Source: Paramecium sonneborni (taxonomy: Eukaryota > Ciliophora > Oligohymenophorea > Peniculida > Parameciidae). From it: a DNA stretch of 64,000 nucleotides. Shown here piece after piece: positions 23,327 through 35,713 of the stretch. The notes beneath the pieces are model-generated. The model saw only the letters and a list, made by a program, of their open reading frames with translations. It was not told where the DNA came from and ran no database searches. Within the stretch, counting starts at the first letter, position 1; each line of letters opens with the position of its first letter. A program made the translations under genes and the position numbers. The stretch is from positions 214,522-278,521 of the forward strand of contig CAJJDN010000065.1 in NCBI GenBank assembly GCA_905182985.1, written 5' to 3'.

Positions 23327-26039
23327 TCAGGAATGCTATTTAGTATTACTTCTTCCTCTTTTCTAGTTAGTAGATATTTCTTATCCTCTATTTTCAGATT
23401 TAAGTTCTTTTTCCATTAAAGTAAGTTTTGCCTATAATAATATTTTCAAATAAAAACTTTAATAGAATTTATTAATAATTTATCTGCTGATTCTATATCT
23501 TTATAACATATTTTTCCTTCCCCTTTTGCTTCTATAATTTATAATTATTTGACTGCTTCAGATGCTAATTTATTAGCCTATTGCATCACATGTTAATTAG
23601 AGAATCCAGCCACTTATATAATTAAAATATTTAACCTTCATTTCCATCTATAATTTTTTAAAGATCAGTTTCTTCAAAAGTCAATTTGGGCTTTAATTTC
23701 CAATGTGATTTAATTTCATTTAATTTATTTTATTTAGGATTTCTAACTGCTAGCTAATATCCTTATTCTGGATTTGATTAACTTTATAGTCTATCTACAC
23801 TCTCATGTAAACTAGGCTTTTTTATTATCCTTCTAACATCATTTAGATATTTATTTCCTATTACCTTAGGATTTTATTCTTCATTCTTTTCATTCTCTTT
23901 TATTTTCTCATAATATTCTTCCTATCTTATGTATATAAGAATTTTACATCAACACTTCTTTCTAGAATTTTACCATCTTTATCAAAAAATACTCCTTTTA
24001 ATTTTACTTTCTTAGTCATTTCTATAAATTCATAAAAATTGATTTTATGATGTACTTTATTGATGATTTATTCTAATTCTTATTATTTCTCTGGACTAAT
24101 AGATGGAATATAATCTTTTAGTTTATTTTAAAATTCCTATTTAGCTTATTACTTTGACTATTATTCCTTTAATAAATATTCTTTTTCTTTTTATTATTTA
24201 GATTATTCATCCTTAACTTATTTATAAGCTGATGATTCATAAGATGCTTAATAAGATAATTAATTATTTTAAAAAATTTTTTAATTTCTTACCTCTTCTT
24301 ATGATTTTTTTCTCTTATCATAATTTTCTTCCCATTATTTTAAATCATTCATTCTAACTGGTTAATGAAGATCTCTAATTTATTTTAATTTAAGTTTATG
24401 TTCTTCTAATTATGGGTTTGTTATTTTTTCTTAGTATAAATTTTCTAATTTAACATGCAAAGGTGTTGTTCCTATGATTTATTTAACTTATTCATTTTAT
24501 TTTATCAATTATTAAGATCTTTCTTATCTTATTTAATCCATTGATGCTATTTTATTCATAGCTTTTTCTTTTCTTTTTTAAATTAAATCTTATTCATTTT
24601 TTAATCTTATTTCTTTTTCTTATTTTTATAAAGATTCTAAATTATCAACATGTTATTTATATCTATTATTTCTTTATTCTTCTAATTTCTTTCTCTCAGT
24701 TTTTATTTTTTAAATCTAATCATTTTATTCTTTAATATGTTCTGGATTTTGAATTTAATTAATGTGTTATTTGAGAATTTAAGTTTAGTCAATTGAGAGA
24801 AAATTATTTTTATTAGTACTGAATTTCTAAGATTTTTAAGATAGAATAATATCAGTTTTCAAGAAATCCATATTACGTTCAACACTCAAAAGTCTTTTTT
24901 GTAATTCTCTTTCTAATTTTTACGTTTAAGTGTTTTCTATAACTTAGTCAGCAGTTAATTTTTTTCTTTGTTCTTAAATGAGTAATAAGTTTTAGGCAAT
25001 CTCTTTTCTTAACTTATCTAATTATTTATGTTTTTTTTTCATCATATTTATCTTATCTTAAATTTTTTCTTATAATTAAAAAGTATTATTTTCGAGAAGA
25101 TATAATGGTTTTGTATTTTAAATTGTAATAGTTTCTTACTTCAAAGATTAAATTACATTATCTTATGCTTCTTCAACAATAACATCAGCTAACTTAATAA
25201 TATCATTAATTTACTTTTTGATTTTGTAAATCTACTTTTTTATATAATTGTGTAAAATAATCTTATAGATTATCTCCATTAAATGAATTTTATTATTCAT
25301 CAAAAGATTATGAAACTACATTATTTGTATTATTTTAAATTAAAGAGAAACTCGTATTTCTATTTTTAAATTTAGTTTAATTATTTTTTGAAGCAGAAGT
25401 CAAAAGTTATTTTGAAGATTCATCATTATTCAATTTTTCTAAAAGTCTTTAAGTTTACTCTGGGACATATTTAGGTTGAATATTAATCAAAGTCCATTGT
25501 TGAATAGTTAAGAAAATTAGATTGATATTACTTGGTTATTGAGCTGAACATTCAATAAATCTAGCACCAATTTATGAAGCAAACTTCTTTCCCTCATCAG
25601 TTTAAACCTTTCTTTATTCTTTTAAATCTAATTTATTTCCTACTATAATCCAATAATCTATATTAGGATTTTATCTTGTGACTTCTAATTTACAATTAAT
25701 CTACTAAGTACCTTTTTATAAAGTCTAAATATTTTAAAAACTTTGATAATCAGTTATATCATAAACTAATACAACAGCTGATGCATTCTTGAATTCAGCC
25801 AATACTTAATCTCTAAACTTCTCATTTCCAGATGTGTCAAAAATCTATTTTTATTTTTATTATAATACTTAAGCTTTTTAATTGCTATTACCAATTTCTA
25901 TTTAACTATCTCTTTTTACTACTCCTATTGTTGGTTGAGGATCTACCAATTTGTTCTCTAAATATCTTCCTACTATTGTTGATTTCCCACTATTACAATC
26001 TCCAAGTATTAGTACTATGAATGGATGTTAGCTTTCCAT
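23327..26039 (-). CDS. Rab-like small GTPase fused to a very long coiled coil
   Basis: 863 residues; five introns of 22-26 nt give an exact multiple of three. Residues 1-180 are a Ras-superfamily GTPase: P-loop LGDCNSGKST, switch-I Thr in DPQPTIGV, G3 DTSGNEKF, G4 NKLD and G5 ECSA, order and spacing typical of Rab proteins. The Gln of DTAGQE is replaced by Asn, which may slow hydrolysis (inference). About 600 residues of nearly continuous Gln/Glu/Lys coiled coil follow, then a C-terminal segment with a short globular part (KLKGVFFDKDGKI). There is no C-terminal prenylation cysteine. Such Rab-plus-coiled-coil proteins resemble large Rabs (Rab44/45, CRACR2A), but here the GTPase is N-terminal. 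Convergent with the RhoGEF, 12 bases apart. Confidence 0.85.
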
Positions 26040-26327
26040 TATTAGTTAACCAACTAAAAAATAAATATTGTATAATATAAGTATGTTAATATATTAAAAA
26101 TTAAATATAATTCATCTCATCTAAAATTATCACTATGTCTACTCATTTATACCTAATTCAACCTTAATAAACTTTTTATCAAATTATTTCTAATATATCA
26201 GACAATATTACTTTTTAATTTATTAATTCTTTATCCACAAAAAAATAAACAAAAAATTTACATATCAAAGACTTAATTACATTATTGTGAAAAAAATGAT
26301 ATCTATTAAAAGATTCTCAATAATAAA
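26040..26327. other. AT-rich intergenic region
   Basis: Divergent spacer between the GTPase start (26039, minus) and the small plus-strand frame at 26328. No recognisable feature apart from A/T runs that may act as promoter sequence. Confidence 0.4.
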
Positions 26328-26534
26328 ATGAAGGTAGACATTTAAGAAGCTTTAAAAATTAGTATCAAGGATTAGAATAATCAACTTAAACCATTTAGAA
26401 GAGATCAGTTATAATTAAAAGCAAAATCTTAAAACAAACCAGAAATAGTTATTGAATAAATTAATACAGCATTTAAAATAGAAATTCTTAGTATCTAAAG
26501 AAATTGTAATCTTTAGAACATTATTTTTTTATGA
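26328..26534 (+). CDS. Small hypothetical protein
   Basis: A 68-codon frame, MKVDIQEALKISIKDQNNQ... to a TGA at 26532, with codon use like neighbouring genes (Gln by TAA/TAG, mixed charged residues). The first two thirds look like a real amphipathic protein; the last residues are less convincing, so an intron or a longer gene downstream is possible. No family recognised. Confidence 0.4.
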
Positions 26535-27115
26535 TATAAATATTAATTGGTTTACAATTAAATGATTAATAAATTAAATCTTATTAATATATTATATAAA
26601 TTAAACAACTATTGAATAAAAAGATAACTATACTCCATAATTATTTGAACCTATTTATTTAGTAAACATTCTATTTATTTGTTAGGATTCTGTTAGAACT
26701 TTAAATCATCTTGATTAAATTATGAAATAAATAGAAATAGTTCTAATCACTTATTCCATCAGAAATCTAGAGAATTTTATTTTTTATTATTTACTTTTTT
26801 TCAAATTAGTTTTTGAGAAAGTCTTTTTCCTTTTATTATTATTAACATAAAAATCGTATTGAGACTATAAAAAAAAATTATTGGGTTAAAAAATTATTTC
26901 CAGAAATTTAGAAATCTCATGAACTTTTAATTTTGAGATAAGAATATATTTTAATGAGAAAATATTCATTATGAAATTGTATGTTAATTGAAAAAATTTA
27001 GTTTATGTGTATGGATTGGTAAAAAAATTTAAAACTTACAAATTTCTCAATAGATTTTATAAAAACTGTAAAATTTAAATAAATAATAAAATTTGCTTAA
27101 GAATAATATTGATTC
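26535..27115. other. AT-rich region without a supported gene
   Basis: Read in six frames with the ciliate code, only short low-complexity stretches appear. It is the 3' flank of the Atg12/8-like gene on the minus strand and the 3' flank of the small plus-strand frame. Confidence 0.5.
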
Positions 27116-27440
27116 TCAAAAATCTCCAAATGTAGCATATTCGCTTAAAAGTATTCTTAAATAACCATCATTGCTACGATATTTTGAATATATTTCTCCA
27201 ACTTGGCTTTCTAATTAAGTAATTGTTTTTACCAGGTTTGATCAATCCAGAATTACTTACAAATAAATATATGCCATCTTATTTAGACAACTTTAAAGAG
27301 TTTCTTAGAATTTAAAAAAAGTGATAAAAGTGATCTGATTTACTCACCAAATACTTTTTAACTTTAGATCCATCTGAAAAGCGAATTTTAGATTTATCTG
27401 TGATTTCAAGAAAAATTGGGCTAAGTATAATTTGCGTCAT
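27116..27440 (-). CDS. Atg12/Atg8-like ubiquitin-fold modifier
   Basis: 100 residues, one 22-nt intron (GTAAAAACAATTACTTAATTAG). After a short strand-rich start (MTQIILSPIFLEITDKSKIR) the C-terminal 70 residues follow the autophagy ubiquitin-like pattern: LRNSLKLSKQDGIYLFVSN, then QVGEIYSKYRSNDGYLRILL, ending SEYATFGDF. The middle (x-VGxLYxxFxxDGxLxxxY) is most like Atg12; the ending TFG followed by two extra residues is like pro-Atg8, where Atg4 trims to the glycine. The Atg8 N-terminal helices are missing. The likely role is conjugation through the exposed Gly in autophagosome formation; which of the two families it belongs to is uncertain. Confidence 0.65.
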
Positions 27441-27527
27441 TATTACACTCTATCAGGGTATTTATCAACAAAAGAGACTTAAATACTCTACATAAAATAA
27501 TTAATATTGATATATCACTAAAGTAAC

Positions 27528-29413
27528 TCATATTAAAAATTAAACTTATTAAAAATTCATATAATCTTTAAGTGAATCATTATGAAAATCTTATTCTAAA
27601 TTGATTATAATTTGATTAAGTTAATTCATATATGAAAAAAAATCTTAGCAAATTAAATCTGAGTATTTTCTAATCAAACTTAAAAGAATGAGTTCTTATC
27701 TTAAACAAACTAAAGAGTTTATTTTATCTTTAAAATTCTAACCTTGTCTTGAATAATAAATGAATTGATCATTATTTAGTCTTTTTTTATTAATTTTGTT
27801 AATGAATATACTCGTATATCGTACATTCTAATTAAGTTTAAATAATTGAAAGTTTTAATAATTTAATTGAAGTAATTTGAGAGATTTTAAATTATCTTTT
27901 GGATATTAGATTTCTGATTCAGAACTAAAATTATGTTAGCATTCTTCATCTTCAGATATTTATCTGACATCTTCACTCAATTCATCAATTTATGTAATAT
28001 GTTTTCTATTAATTTTTGGTTTATTTGGCATTTCATCATCAGAGAGTTCAGGACAAGAACTATCACTGTTACATATTCTTTTAGTATTTTAATATTTGTT
28101 TAATACTTGATATTTCATATCATTTTTGACTAATTATTTTATAACATGAATTCTTTCTTCTTTTTGTAATAATTTATAAATCAGTGGTCTATTTTAACAG
28201 AATGGCATTTATTTAGCTGTAAGATTTTGATAATTCACTAATAATGGACTTCCTATTTTATTATTGATAAAAAAAGAAAGGATACTAACACTATTAACAG
28301 CTAAATGTAAAGGATAATTTCCATTAATATTTTTGATATTCATTTTAAATTTGAATTTAGTTTGTTTTTTTTTATTAATATTTGCTATGAATCTAAGTGC
28401 AGTAAGATTAGATTTAATAATACACATTTGAATTAAAGATTATCCATTTTAATTTAATTTATTTGGATTAGCCTAACTTTGAAGAAGTAAATGAATAATC
28501 ATTTCCATATTTACTTAAGTAATATTTAAGATTGCATTAGTAATAGGAGTCAATCCTTTACTACTATATCCATTACAATCAATTCCCAATTCAAGAAATT
28601 ATTTGACTAAAGAAATTTATCCTTATTTGATAGATTCATGAAATGCATCAATTTCATTTTTAATAAAAATTTTATTCATTAAGCCTCCAATAAAATCCAT
28701 TTTTAGTTTTTTGATTGCTAAACATAAAGGAGTTTCAGAATTATCAAAAAGATGCTAATTTTCTTGATAATAGGGTAAGATTAAGTCAAAGTAATATTTA
28801 TCATTAGAATTTATAGTGGTATGAATAATTTTTTTATTTAGATAATTGTGTTCATTTTTGAATCCATACGAAATCAATAATTCGATTGCTTTATCTAAAA
28901 ATTATCTAAATGTAATTTATTGTTAATTTGCAAATTATTTTATTGTTAAATGTTCCCATACATCATTTTAATTTATAATTCTCAACCAATCTAATTTTAA
29001 TTAAATGAGATTATTCTGATAATCTTATTTAAGAAACTATAGCATATTAGAACTAGCATCTAATTGCTCTAATGATTTTAGATGAATAGACTTTAGGAGA
29101 TTGTTTGATATGTTTAAAATCCTAAGAGCTTGATAATATAATGTAAAATACTTGAAGGGATATGAAATTCTTCAATAAAATTATTTTTTATTGATAGAGT
29201 AACTAAATTAGGGAATTATGAAACAATGTCTAAATTTGTAAGATTGTTAAAATCTAAAATAAGAGTAGATAGATTTTCCACTTTAATATCAAGTTGTTAT
29301 AATTATAATCCTTATAGATTAAGAACTTTGAGATATTAAGAATCAAGAGGTTAATTTAATTTAGTTAATTTGATGGCATATTAAGGTGGTTATTTTTTGA
29401 TTTTGTTTTTCAT
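27528..29413 (-). CDS. Leucine-rich repeat and ankyrin-repeat protein
   Basis: 620 residues with one 23-nt intron (GTATTTTACATTATATTATCAAG). Residues 25-150 are LRRs (LSTLILDFNNLTNLDIVSQF, then LRILNISNNLLKSI, LEQLDASSNMLQFL). Residues 190-420 are degenerate ankyrin units (KGLTPITNAI, NGNYPLHLAV). The C-terminal 200 residues are acidic/Ser-rich (SSCPELSDDEMPNKP, DELSEDVRQISEDEE) and then helical. Both repeat types mediate protein contacts; the combination suggests a scaffold, target unknown. No enzymatic domain seen. It ends 87 bases upstream of the Atg12/8-like start on the same strand. Confidence 0.8.
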
Positions 29414-29438
29414 TATTAAATAAATAATTATTATTGAT

Positions 29439-30563
29439 TCATATCTTAATATCAGAAAAATCAGCTGATTTGATAAGTGATAATCCTTATTCTGCAATAG
29501 GTAATTCTCTTTAGAGTTCATTAGCAGTTTAAGTATAGATATCAGTATCAACAGCATAAGTTTCATTTTCTAAATCTAATTATGACTTATATTATAATCT
29601 GTCAGCCTATCTTTAGATAAGGAATTGATTACAGTCTTCTAGTTTTTCTAAGAAATAAATATAAATAATAAAATACAATTAGTAGCTTAAAGATCAACTT
29701 GTGCTTAATTAATTTGTCTTTAGAATTCTCTATGTTCATCATCTAATTGTTCAAGTCTATCTTCGAATTCTTGAATATTGATTTATTCTTATTTAGTTAA
29801 ATCATTCATGGCTTCAACAACTTAATTTCTAAATTCATTTAATGCCTCTACAATTTATTTTAATATTCCTTAATCACTAAAATTTTAATTTAATGCAATT
29901 TAGATTAAAGCTTAAACCATAGGTCCTTAATGAACACGATTCCATTATTTAGATGACAATCTCTTTAATGTAAATTTGATATTCTTAATTTATAATAAAG
30001 ATGGATTTGATAATGAACTTACTAAATTGATAGCATCATCAACAGCATCAAGTGCATCATTGTCTTCTTCAATTTATTTAATGTAAGCTTCATGTTCTTA
30101 TTCTCTAAGTAATGTAGTTTCATCTACGTTTTTTCTATTAAATTCATCATATTCAACAAGTGATTCAATTTTATTTCTTATTTAATCTCTTCTTGGAATT
30201 AAGAGATTATCTATAACATCTATCATTCTCGCTATATCTTATTCAGCATCCTATAATTATTATCCAACTTATGCCACATAAGAATTATGTTCATTTGTAC
30301 GTACTTAAAATTTATATTCAACTTCATCTATATTAGTGTTAATATCAACTATCTATTATTATTATTAATCTTACTAATTCTTCTATTGCTTCAATCAATT
30401 CTGAAATTGGTCCTTATACTTAAGAATGAAGCATCACTAAATTTAAAATAGTCTTTCCTAATTTGCTACTATGAAGTTCTTCTAATTTCTTTGCATGACT
30501 TATTTTAGATGAGATTCCATATGAGATTGTCATTATCATGCATAATAATAATACTATTTTCAT
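29439..30563 (-). CDS. Trichocyst matrix protein (TMP family)
   Basis: 357 residues, two introns (22 and 29 nt), the usual TMP precursor size. Signal peptide MKIVLLLCMIMTISYGISSK. The mature part is almost entirely alpha-helical and acidic: LGKTILNLVMLHSQVQGPIS, ELIEAIEEL, then LLIPRRDQIRNKIESLVE and a second half with EQINIQEFEDRLEQLDDEHR, QADRLQYKSQLDLENETYAV and ELPIAEQGLSLIKSADFSDI. TMPs are cleaved from precursors in the secretory pathway and crystallise in the extrusive trichocyst core, expanding on Ca2+ entry at exocytosis. They form a large multigene family, so the paralogue group cannot be assigned by eye. Confidence 0.9.
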
Positions 30564-30590
30564 TAATATTAATTATGTATATCCGTTTTA

Positions 30591-30951
30591 TCACATTAGC
30601 ATCAAACTAAACTCAAAAGCAGGACTAACATCAATATGTTTATCAATCAACCCTTTATTTATCAAATTGCATAGCCCTTCTTTATAAATCAAACTCTCAT
30701 AGATCCTTTTCCTTTGATTTAGTGGATTTTTTCGTATCTCTTTCGGAATTAATATTCTAGGCTTATTAATAGTTCCTTTTATTGGGCCCAAAGGTTTCAA
30801 TCTTTATTATATCGGTTATTCTATCTCCTTTTCTTGCTCATTCCAAACAAACTCTCAAATTCAAATCAATCGCTTTACTTAAGGTAAAAATGTTTTGAAT
30901 TCTTAATTGTGTCTCTCTACAATCCTTCTCTTTTCTTTATTTATCAACCAT
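30591..30951 (-). CDS. Small basic hypothetical protein
   Basis: 111 residues, one 25-nt intron (GTAAAG...TTTGAG). Starts MVDKQRKEKDCRETQLRIQ, continues KFVWNEQEKEIEQPIQQRL, LKPLGPIKGTINKPRILIPK and ends FEFSLMLM before TGA. It has few hydrophobic stretches, many Lys/Arg and mixed helix. No family recognised. It lies 27 bases upstream of the trichocyst protein start on the same strand. A competing plus-strand open frame starting at 30575 was rejected as a shadow because it leaves only 11 bases to the trichocyst start and has no plausible splice solution. Confidence 0.55.
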
Positions 30952-31237
30952 AAAGGGTTATAACATGTATTATCTTAACTAATTCCCCTTTTCGTTCTTT
31001 CACTTCTAACCTTCTTTTCAACTTATATATTTTTTTATTCATTTTTTCCCTATGTTAACTCCTATGAACATTTATCAACACAATAATTCAATTATTATAG
31101 TAAACTTGTCAACACCAATGGATCTTAATTATCTGCCATGAATGTTCTTAACTATTCCTATCTACTCTTACTAAACATTATCAGTTATTTTATTTAATTA
31201 CTATTTTTCAATTAAATTTATATATTTATATTTTATA

Positions 31238-31957
31238 ATGATTATTTAACTACTATTTTTTATGACTCATGCTAATCTCATTCAACAATCTTATTCTATT
31301 CAAAATCAAGATCAAGCTGTCATTCATTTATCATTCATTAAACAATTTACCACTAATTATTAATTTGGTGACTTAAATTTCAATCTTAGTATTCAAGCTA
31401 ATCATTAATACACTTTACTTTATATTCCAGATTCATCTTCTAATGAATATTATTGTGTTGTTCTTTTAAAATCAAATTATTAAGATTGCTTTAAATAAAT
31501 CATTTTCATTTAAGATGATGAATAATCATGTTAATAAAATGTAACAACCAATCTACAATATTATATTGATGGAAATTAATCCTATTTGTCAAATCTAATT
31601 TGTAATCGATTTTAAAATTTAACTATTTCTAATTTCCATTATAAAGTTAAAATATCTGAATCATAAACTCTTATCACTCCAGCCCTTATTATATTAAATA
31701 GATTTGTCACTTCTAAAGAAGGACTTTAAATTAATTTCTAAATGAATTTTTAGGTACTCTAATTAGAGTTATGAAAATAGTATGAAACTAGCAAGGCAGA
31801 TTATGAAGCAGTTATAATTTTAGGGATTATTTTAGTCTTAATTTTATTAATACTATCTTTCCTTTTATTTTTATTTTGTAATAGATATAAAGAAATTAAA
31901 AAATAAATTAAATATCAAGATAATGTTTATAAAAAAATCAAAGAAAAAAATAATTGA
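31238..31957 (+). CDS. Type I membrane protein, unknown
   Basis: 230 residues with one 27-nt intron (GTACTC...AAATAG) carrying an in-frame TGA if retained. N-terminal signal peptide (MIIQLLFFMTHANL), about 165 luminal or extracellular residues rich in Asn/Ser with several Cys (CVVLL, DCFKQIIF, LICNRF), a membrane helix AVIILGIILVLILLILSFLL followed by FLFCNRYKEIKKQ, and a short basic cytosolic tail. No known ectodomain. It could be a surface or vesicle receptor-like protein; function not readable. Confidence 0.65.
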
Positions 31958-32118
31958 TAGAATTTTGTTTATTATAGTATTTAATATAAATTCACACATA
32001 ATTATGATGTACTCATAGGTTTATGTAGTTTATTAATATTTTTATGAAATTTATTGAAAATTAAATTAGAAATTTTTATGGTAATAAATTTAATTAATGA
32101 ATTATTACATGTTAATAA

Positions 32119-32553
32119 ATGATTGGGAGTATTTTTCTAAGAAATGGAAAGCTTATATCATAAGTTATTACTTCTGTTAAATTATAATATTTTGATAGTA
32201 GATTTCAACTTGTTAAGTTTTAGAAATTTAGTTGCAAGAATAAAAATGCTGATATAATAAATTATGATATATTTTGCAATTTACACAGTATAGTCTATTC
32301 ACAAATTCAATATCTTCCAGATAAATAGAGTCTATTTTATAAATATCTTATTCTTGTTGTCAAAGGCGGTTATTTTAAATAAGGGGAACTTAGGGATGAT
32401 TATGGAGGAGTAGCTTTGTGTACTATTTAATGTAGATTATTTCTTTATGGAGTTTAGAGTTCATCAATTTATGTTTTCAAAGGTTTTAGTAGTAATCTGG
32501 AATGGCTACTGGAGAGATTATTTTAATGTCTTATTTTAGGAAGCGATAACTGA
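32119..32553 (+). CDS. Hypothetical open frame, possibly a gene fragment
   Basis: 144 codons without TGA, MIGSIFLRNGKLISQVITSV... with a mixed, protein-like composition including Cys, Trp and Gly (VVKGGYFKQGELRDDYGGVA, GFSSNLEWLLERLFQ). No family recognised. It may be a complete small gene or a surviving exon of a decayed gene, since no clear introns or 3' continuation are visible. Confidence 0.35.
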
Positions 32554-32638
32554 TAGTGATTTGAATGAGATTCTATATCATGCAGTTTATTGTTGAGATA
32601 ATTGACAATTGATTATCGCTATTTGTGTTTAAAATCAA

Positions 32639-33217
32639 TCATCTAAACTTGCACTGGCTAGATCGGCTTTACTCATAGAATTATGATTTTACTTCTAGAT
32701 AAATAATCTACTGATCTTATTGAGGTGGTTCTTTTGGTGGTTCAAATAATTTAGTCTTCATTCTAATTATCTTTTTCATAATCACAGGTTTTTTCTTTCT
32801 TTAGATCACTAATTTTTGCATCCACATAATAACATAAACAGCATTTTTAAATTTCTGTTTAAGTTTATTTCTTCTTTCTCTCATTATTCCATGCATAACT
32901 GGACTAAAACGTCTATACTTCTTTTTCATATGTTTCATTTTTTAGGATTAATGTCCACAATCTTTACAATGACAACTTTTGTTATTTTCACATTCCCCTT
33001 CTGATTCGCTTGAACTTATATTAATTTAAAAATTCAACCTAGTTGAAAGAGCATATTCTAAACATTTAGATGAGATTGGCTTTAACTTCTAATGAAATGG
33101 ATGTAGAGCTTTTGCATGCTTTAATTTTTATTATTCCTATATTTCAGGTTTGAAACAAATAGTCTTATGTCTTTAAGGTAATAATATGCGTTATTTGCTT
33201 CCAGGAAGTGAATACAT
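32639..33217 (-). CDS. Very basic protein with a CHCKDCGH motif
   Basis: 192 codons, intronless. It starts MYSLPGSKQRILLPQRHK. An acidic Ser-rich spot (ISSSESEGECENNKSCHC) precedes a Cys/His cluster (C-x-C-x2-C-x-H), which could coordinate zinc. The next 60 residues are extremely Lys/Arg-rich (MKHMKKKYRRFSP, RERRNKLKQKFKN, KPVIMKKIIRMKTK), suggesting nucleic acid or phosphoinositide binding. It ends with a Pro/Gln-rich tail. No known domain; nuclear location is a guess. Confidence 0.6.
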
Positions 33218-33682
33218 ATTTTTTATTATTATTTAGCTAAAATTTTAATAAATGTTTCTTTTTGAAATCATTTTATATTTAATAAGCAATCATTATCAAA
33301 TTATTTATTATTTTGTTTTCACTCTTTAATAATATAAAGAATATTAATAAAGAATTCAAATTTATTAGATAGAATTTTATATGTAAGAATATGTATTTAC
33401 AATAATTATATAGAAAGTAATTTATAAACTTAATTTACTTTTAATTCATATTTATATTAAATAAGCTATATTTTCTTTTTTTATATAAACTTGGAATTAT
33501 AAAAATAAAGATGGTCAGAATAGTCAGTATGGTGTATAAAATAATGTAAAAATAGTTAATTAATAATCATTTGGTGATTTATATAATTGTAATTTTAGTA
33601 ATTCTAATAATAAAATAATATTATGAATAATATTTTGAAAATCATAATACTATATGATTTTTTAATATATTTTATTATAATA
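33218..33682. other. AT-rich divergent spacer
   Basis: Separates the minus-strand gene starting at 33217 from the plus-strand gene at 33683. Nothing but A/T-rich sequence seen; it presumably holds both promoters. Confidence 0.5.
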
Positions 33683-35659
33683 ATGCATAATTCCTTAACA
33701 AAAACTCCTTAATCATTTTAGACATCATATACTAGACCTTAAACTGCACTGACTCATACAAAATAAATATTGTACTATATGATCTTAGAGTTTAGAATGT
33801 CTTAAGCTTCTGAAGATGGTCTTGATACATCTATAAAAAATAATAAATATACAAATCCAACCAGTCTTACACCTCGAAGTTTAAAAAAATTATAAGAAAG
33901 AAAAAGAGTTGAAGGGATAAGTAAATCAGAAGCAGGGACTTGTAATTTGAGAGTTAAGAATGATTAGGCAGAAATAGATGGTCCTGAAGATTATTTTGAT
34001 AAAGAGCTCAAAATAAATGTTGATGAATATGATAAATTCAGAAAGAATTTTCATCGAATTGTTTTTGATGCTTTTGGCAATTATATATATACAAAACCAG
34101 AGGCTTTAGATGATGAATTAAAACAATAAGTTAATGTAACTAATCTTTCCTTTTACATAAGAGTGCATTAAACACCAAAACAAAAGTAACATCAGAAAAT
34201 TTGTAAAGAAAACTGATGCTTAAGACTTAAAGTTTTTAACCTAGAAAAATTATAGATGGACTTGTTAAAAATGCTTCTGAAATTGCTACTATGAATCCAA
34301 GAAGAAAAAATATTATGGATATTAAATAAAGAGCAGAATAAACATTACATCAAATGATTTAAAATGTTGCTAAAGATAAGATACTTGCTGAATCTAAAGC
34401 ATTATTACATGGCATCAGTTAATAAATGCTTAATTAAGTAGATAAGTTTATTAGAGAAAAGTATTTTGTTTTATTAAAATTAGTTCCGAACTTAAAGATC
34501 AATTAGAAATGGCAAAAAATAAAATATTTGAATTACAATCATCTAATGAAAGTCTTAACTTTAAAAATTAATAATTATAAAAAGAATTAAAATAATCTAA
34601 AATTCAACTTGATGATATTAAAAGGGTTAGTGTAGATTTAGAAAAGTTTTTACCAGAATATAGAATCATGACTAAAAAATTTGTAGATTTATCAGCTGAT
34701 AAAATTATTGATAGATATGAATATTTTGAAAATACTGTCTTAACTCTTACTAAAAAAACAGCAGATCTTGAAGAAGATAAAAGATTTTTAGAAAAATCTT
34801 TACAATAATAAAAAAGAGAATTTGAAACAAAATTATAAGATTTGTCCATGTATAAAGTATAATAATAATCTAATCAATTACAAAATTAAGATTAACCAAA
34901 TAAAGAACTTGAATAATATAAAGAAATGTACATGATATTATTTAAAAAAATCATGAATGTTTATTGTAATTGGACTACAAAAGCAAAAGCTCTTCTGCCT
35001 GATAAAATAGATGATGGACCAAGAGCTAATTTAGTAGATCCTATTGAAATGTTATCTAATTTAGAAAAAATGATTTAAATTTCATCTAATGAAAAACTTT
35101 AAGCATATCTTAGAAAAGTCATTGTTAGCGCCAATTTATTATAAAGAAAGTATTTTCCTGAAGAAGTTAACCTTAAATTTGATCCTGATAAAATTTATGA
35201 TAGATTAGTTAAATATATTGATAATCAATCAAGTGTAATTTTAGGATATTAAAATAGAGAAAAAGATTTAAAAAAACAATAAAGAAATGTAAATAAATAT
35301 AATTAATAATCTAAGTTTAAACAAGAGGATGAACATTAAGCTTTAAAAGATATCATTTCTTCTGAAAAAGTAACAGAAATGATAAAAAAAGATTAAAATA
35401 GTATAAGTTTAATAAGAAAGAGATTATTTTCAAATGACTCTGGTGCATAAGTAGATCCAGAAAAGGTTGTTGAAAAATTATTAAAATTAATTGAAACTTA
35501 GTCCATATAAATAAAAAACTTTGTTTCCAAGGAAAAATTTAACTAAAGATCACTTAAATAATTAGTATAATATACAATTAAAGTAATTTTTAGTTAAAAA
35601 CAGAAGATGATAATTAAGATATTAATGAATTCATAATAAATTTTGAGTTGGAAAAATGA
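33683..35659 (+). CDS. Long coiled-coil protein
   Basis: 624 residues after four introns (24, 26, 23 and 29 nt), exact multiple of three. N terminus MHNSLTKTPQSFQTSYTRPQ is disordered; a segment EYDKFRKNFHRIVFDAFGNY may be folded; from about residue 190 to 600 the protein is mostly helical with heptads (SELKDQLEMAKNKIFELQSS, LTKKTADLEEDKRFLEKSL, KILQ-type repeats) broken by loops such as ALLPDKIDDGPRANLVDPIE. The pattern suggests a cytoskeletal or ciliary structural protein. No family I can name. Confidence 0.7.
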
Positions 35660-35713
35660 TTAATTTATATAAATGTATTTTACATTTAATTAACTATATA
35701 GTAATAGTAATAA

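Noticed and set aside
30575..30900. Plus-strand frame beginning MYIRFITLASNQ
   Set aside because: It starts 11 bases from the trichocyst protein start and overlaps a better minus-strand gene (30591-30951) whose splice restores a start codon; no continuation found.
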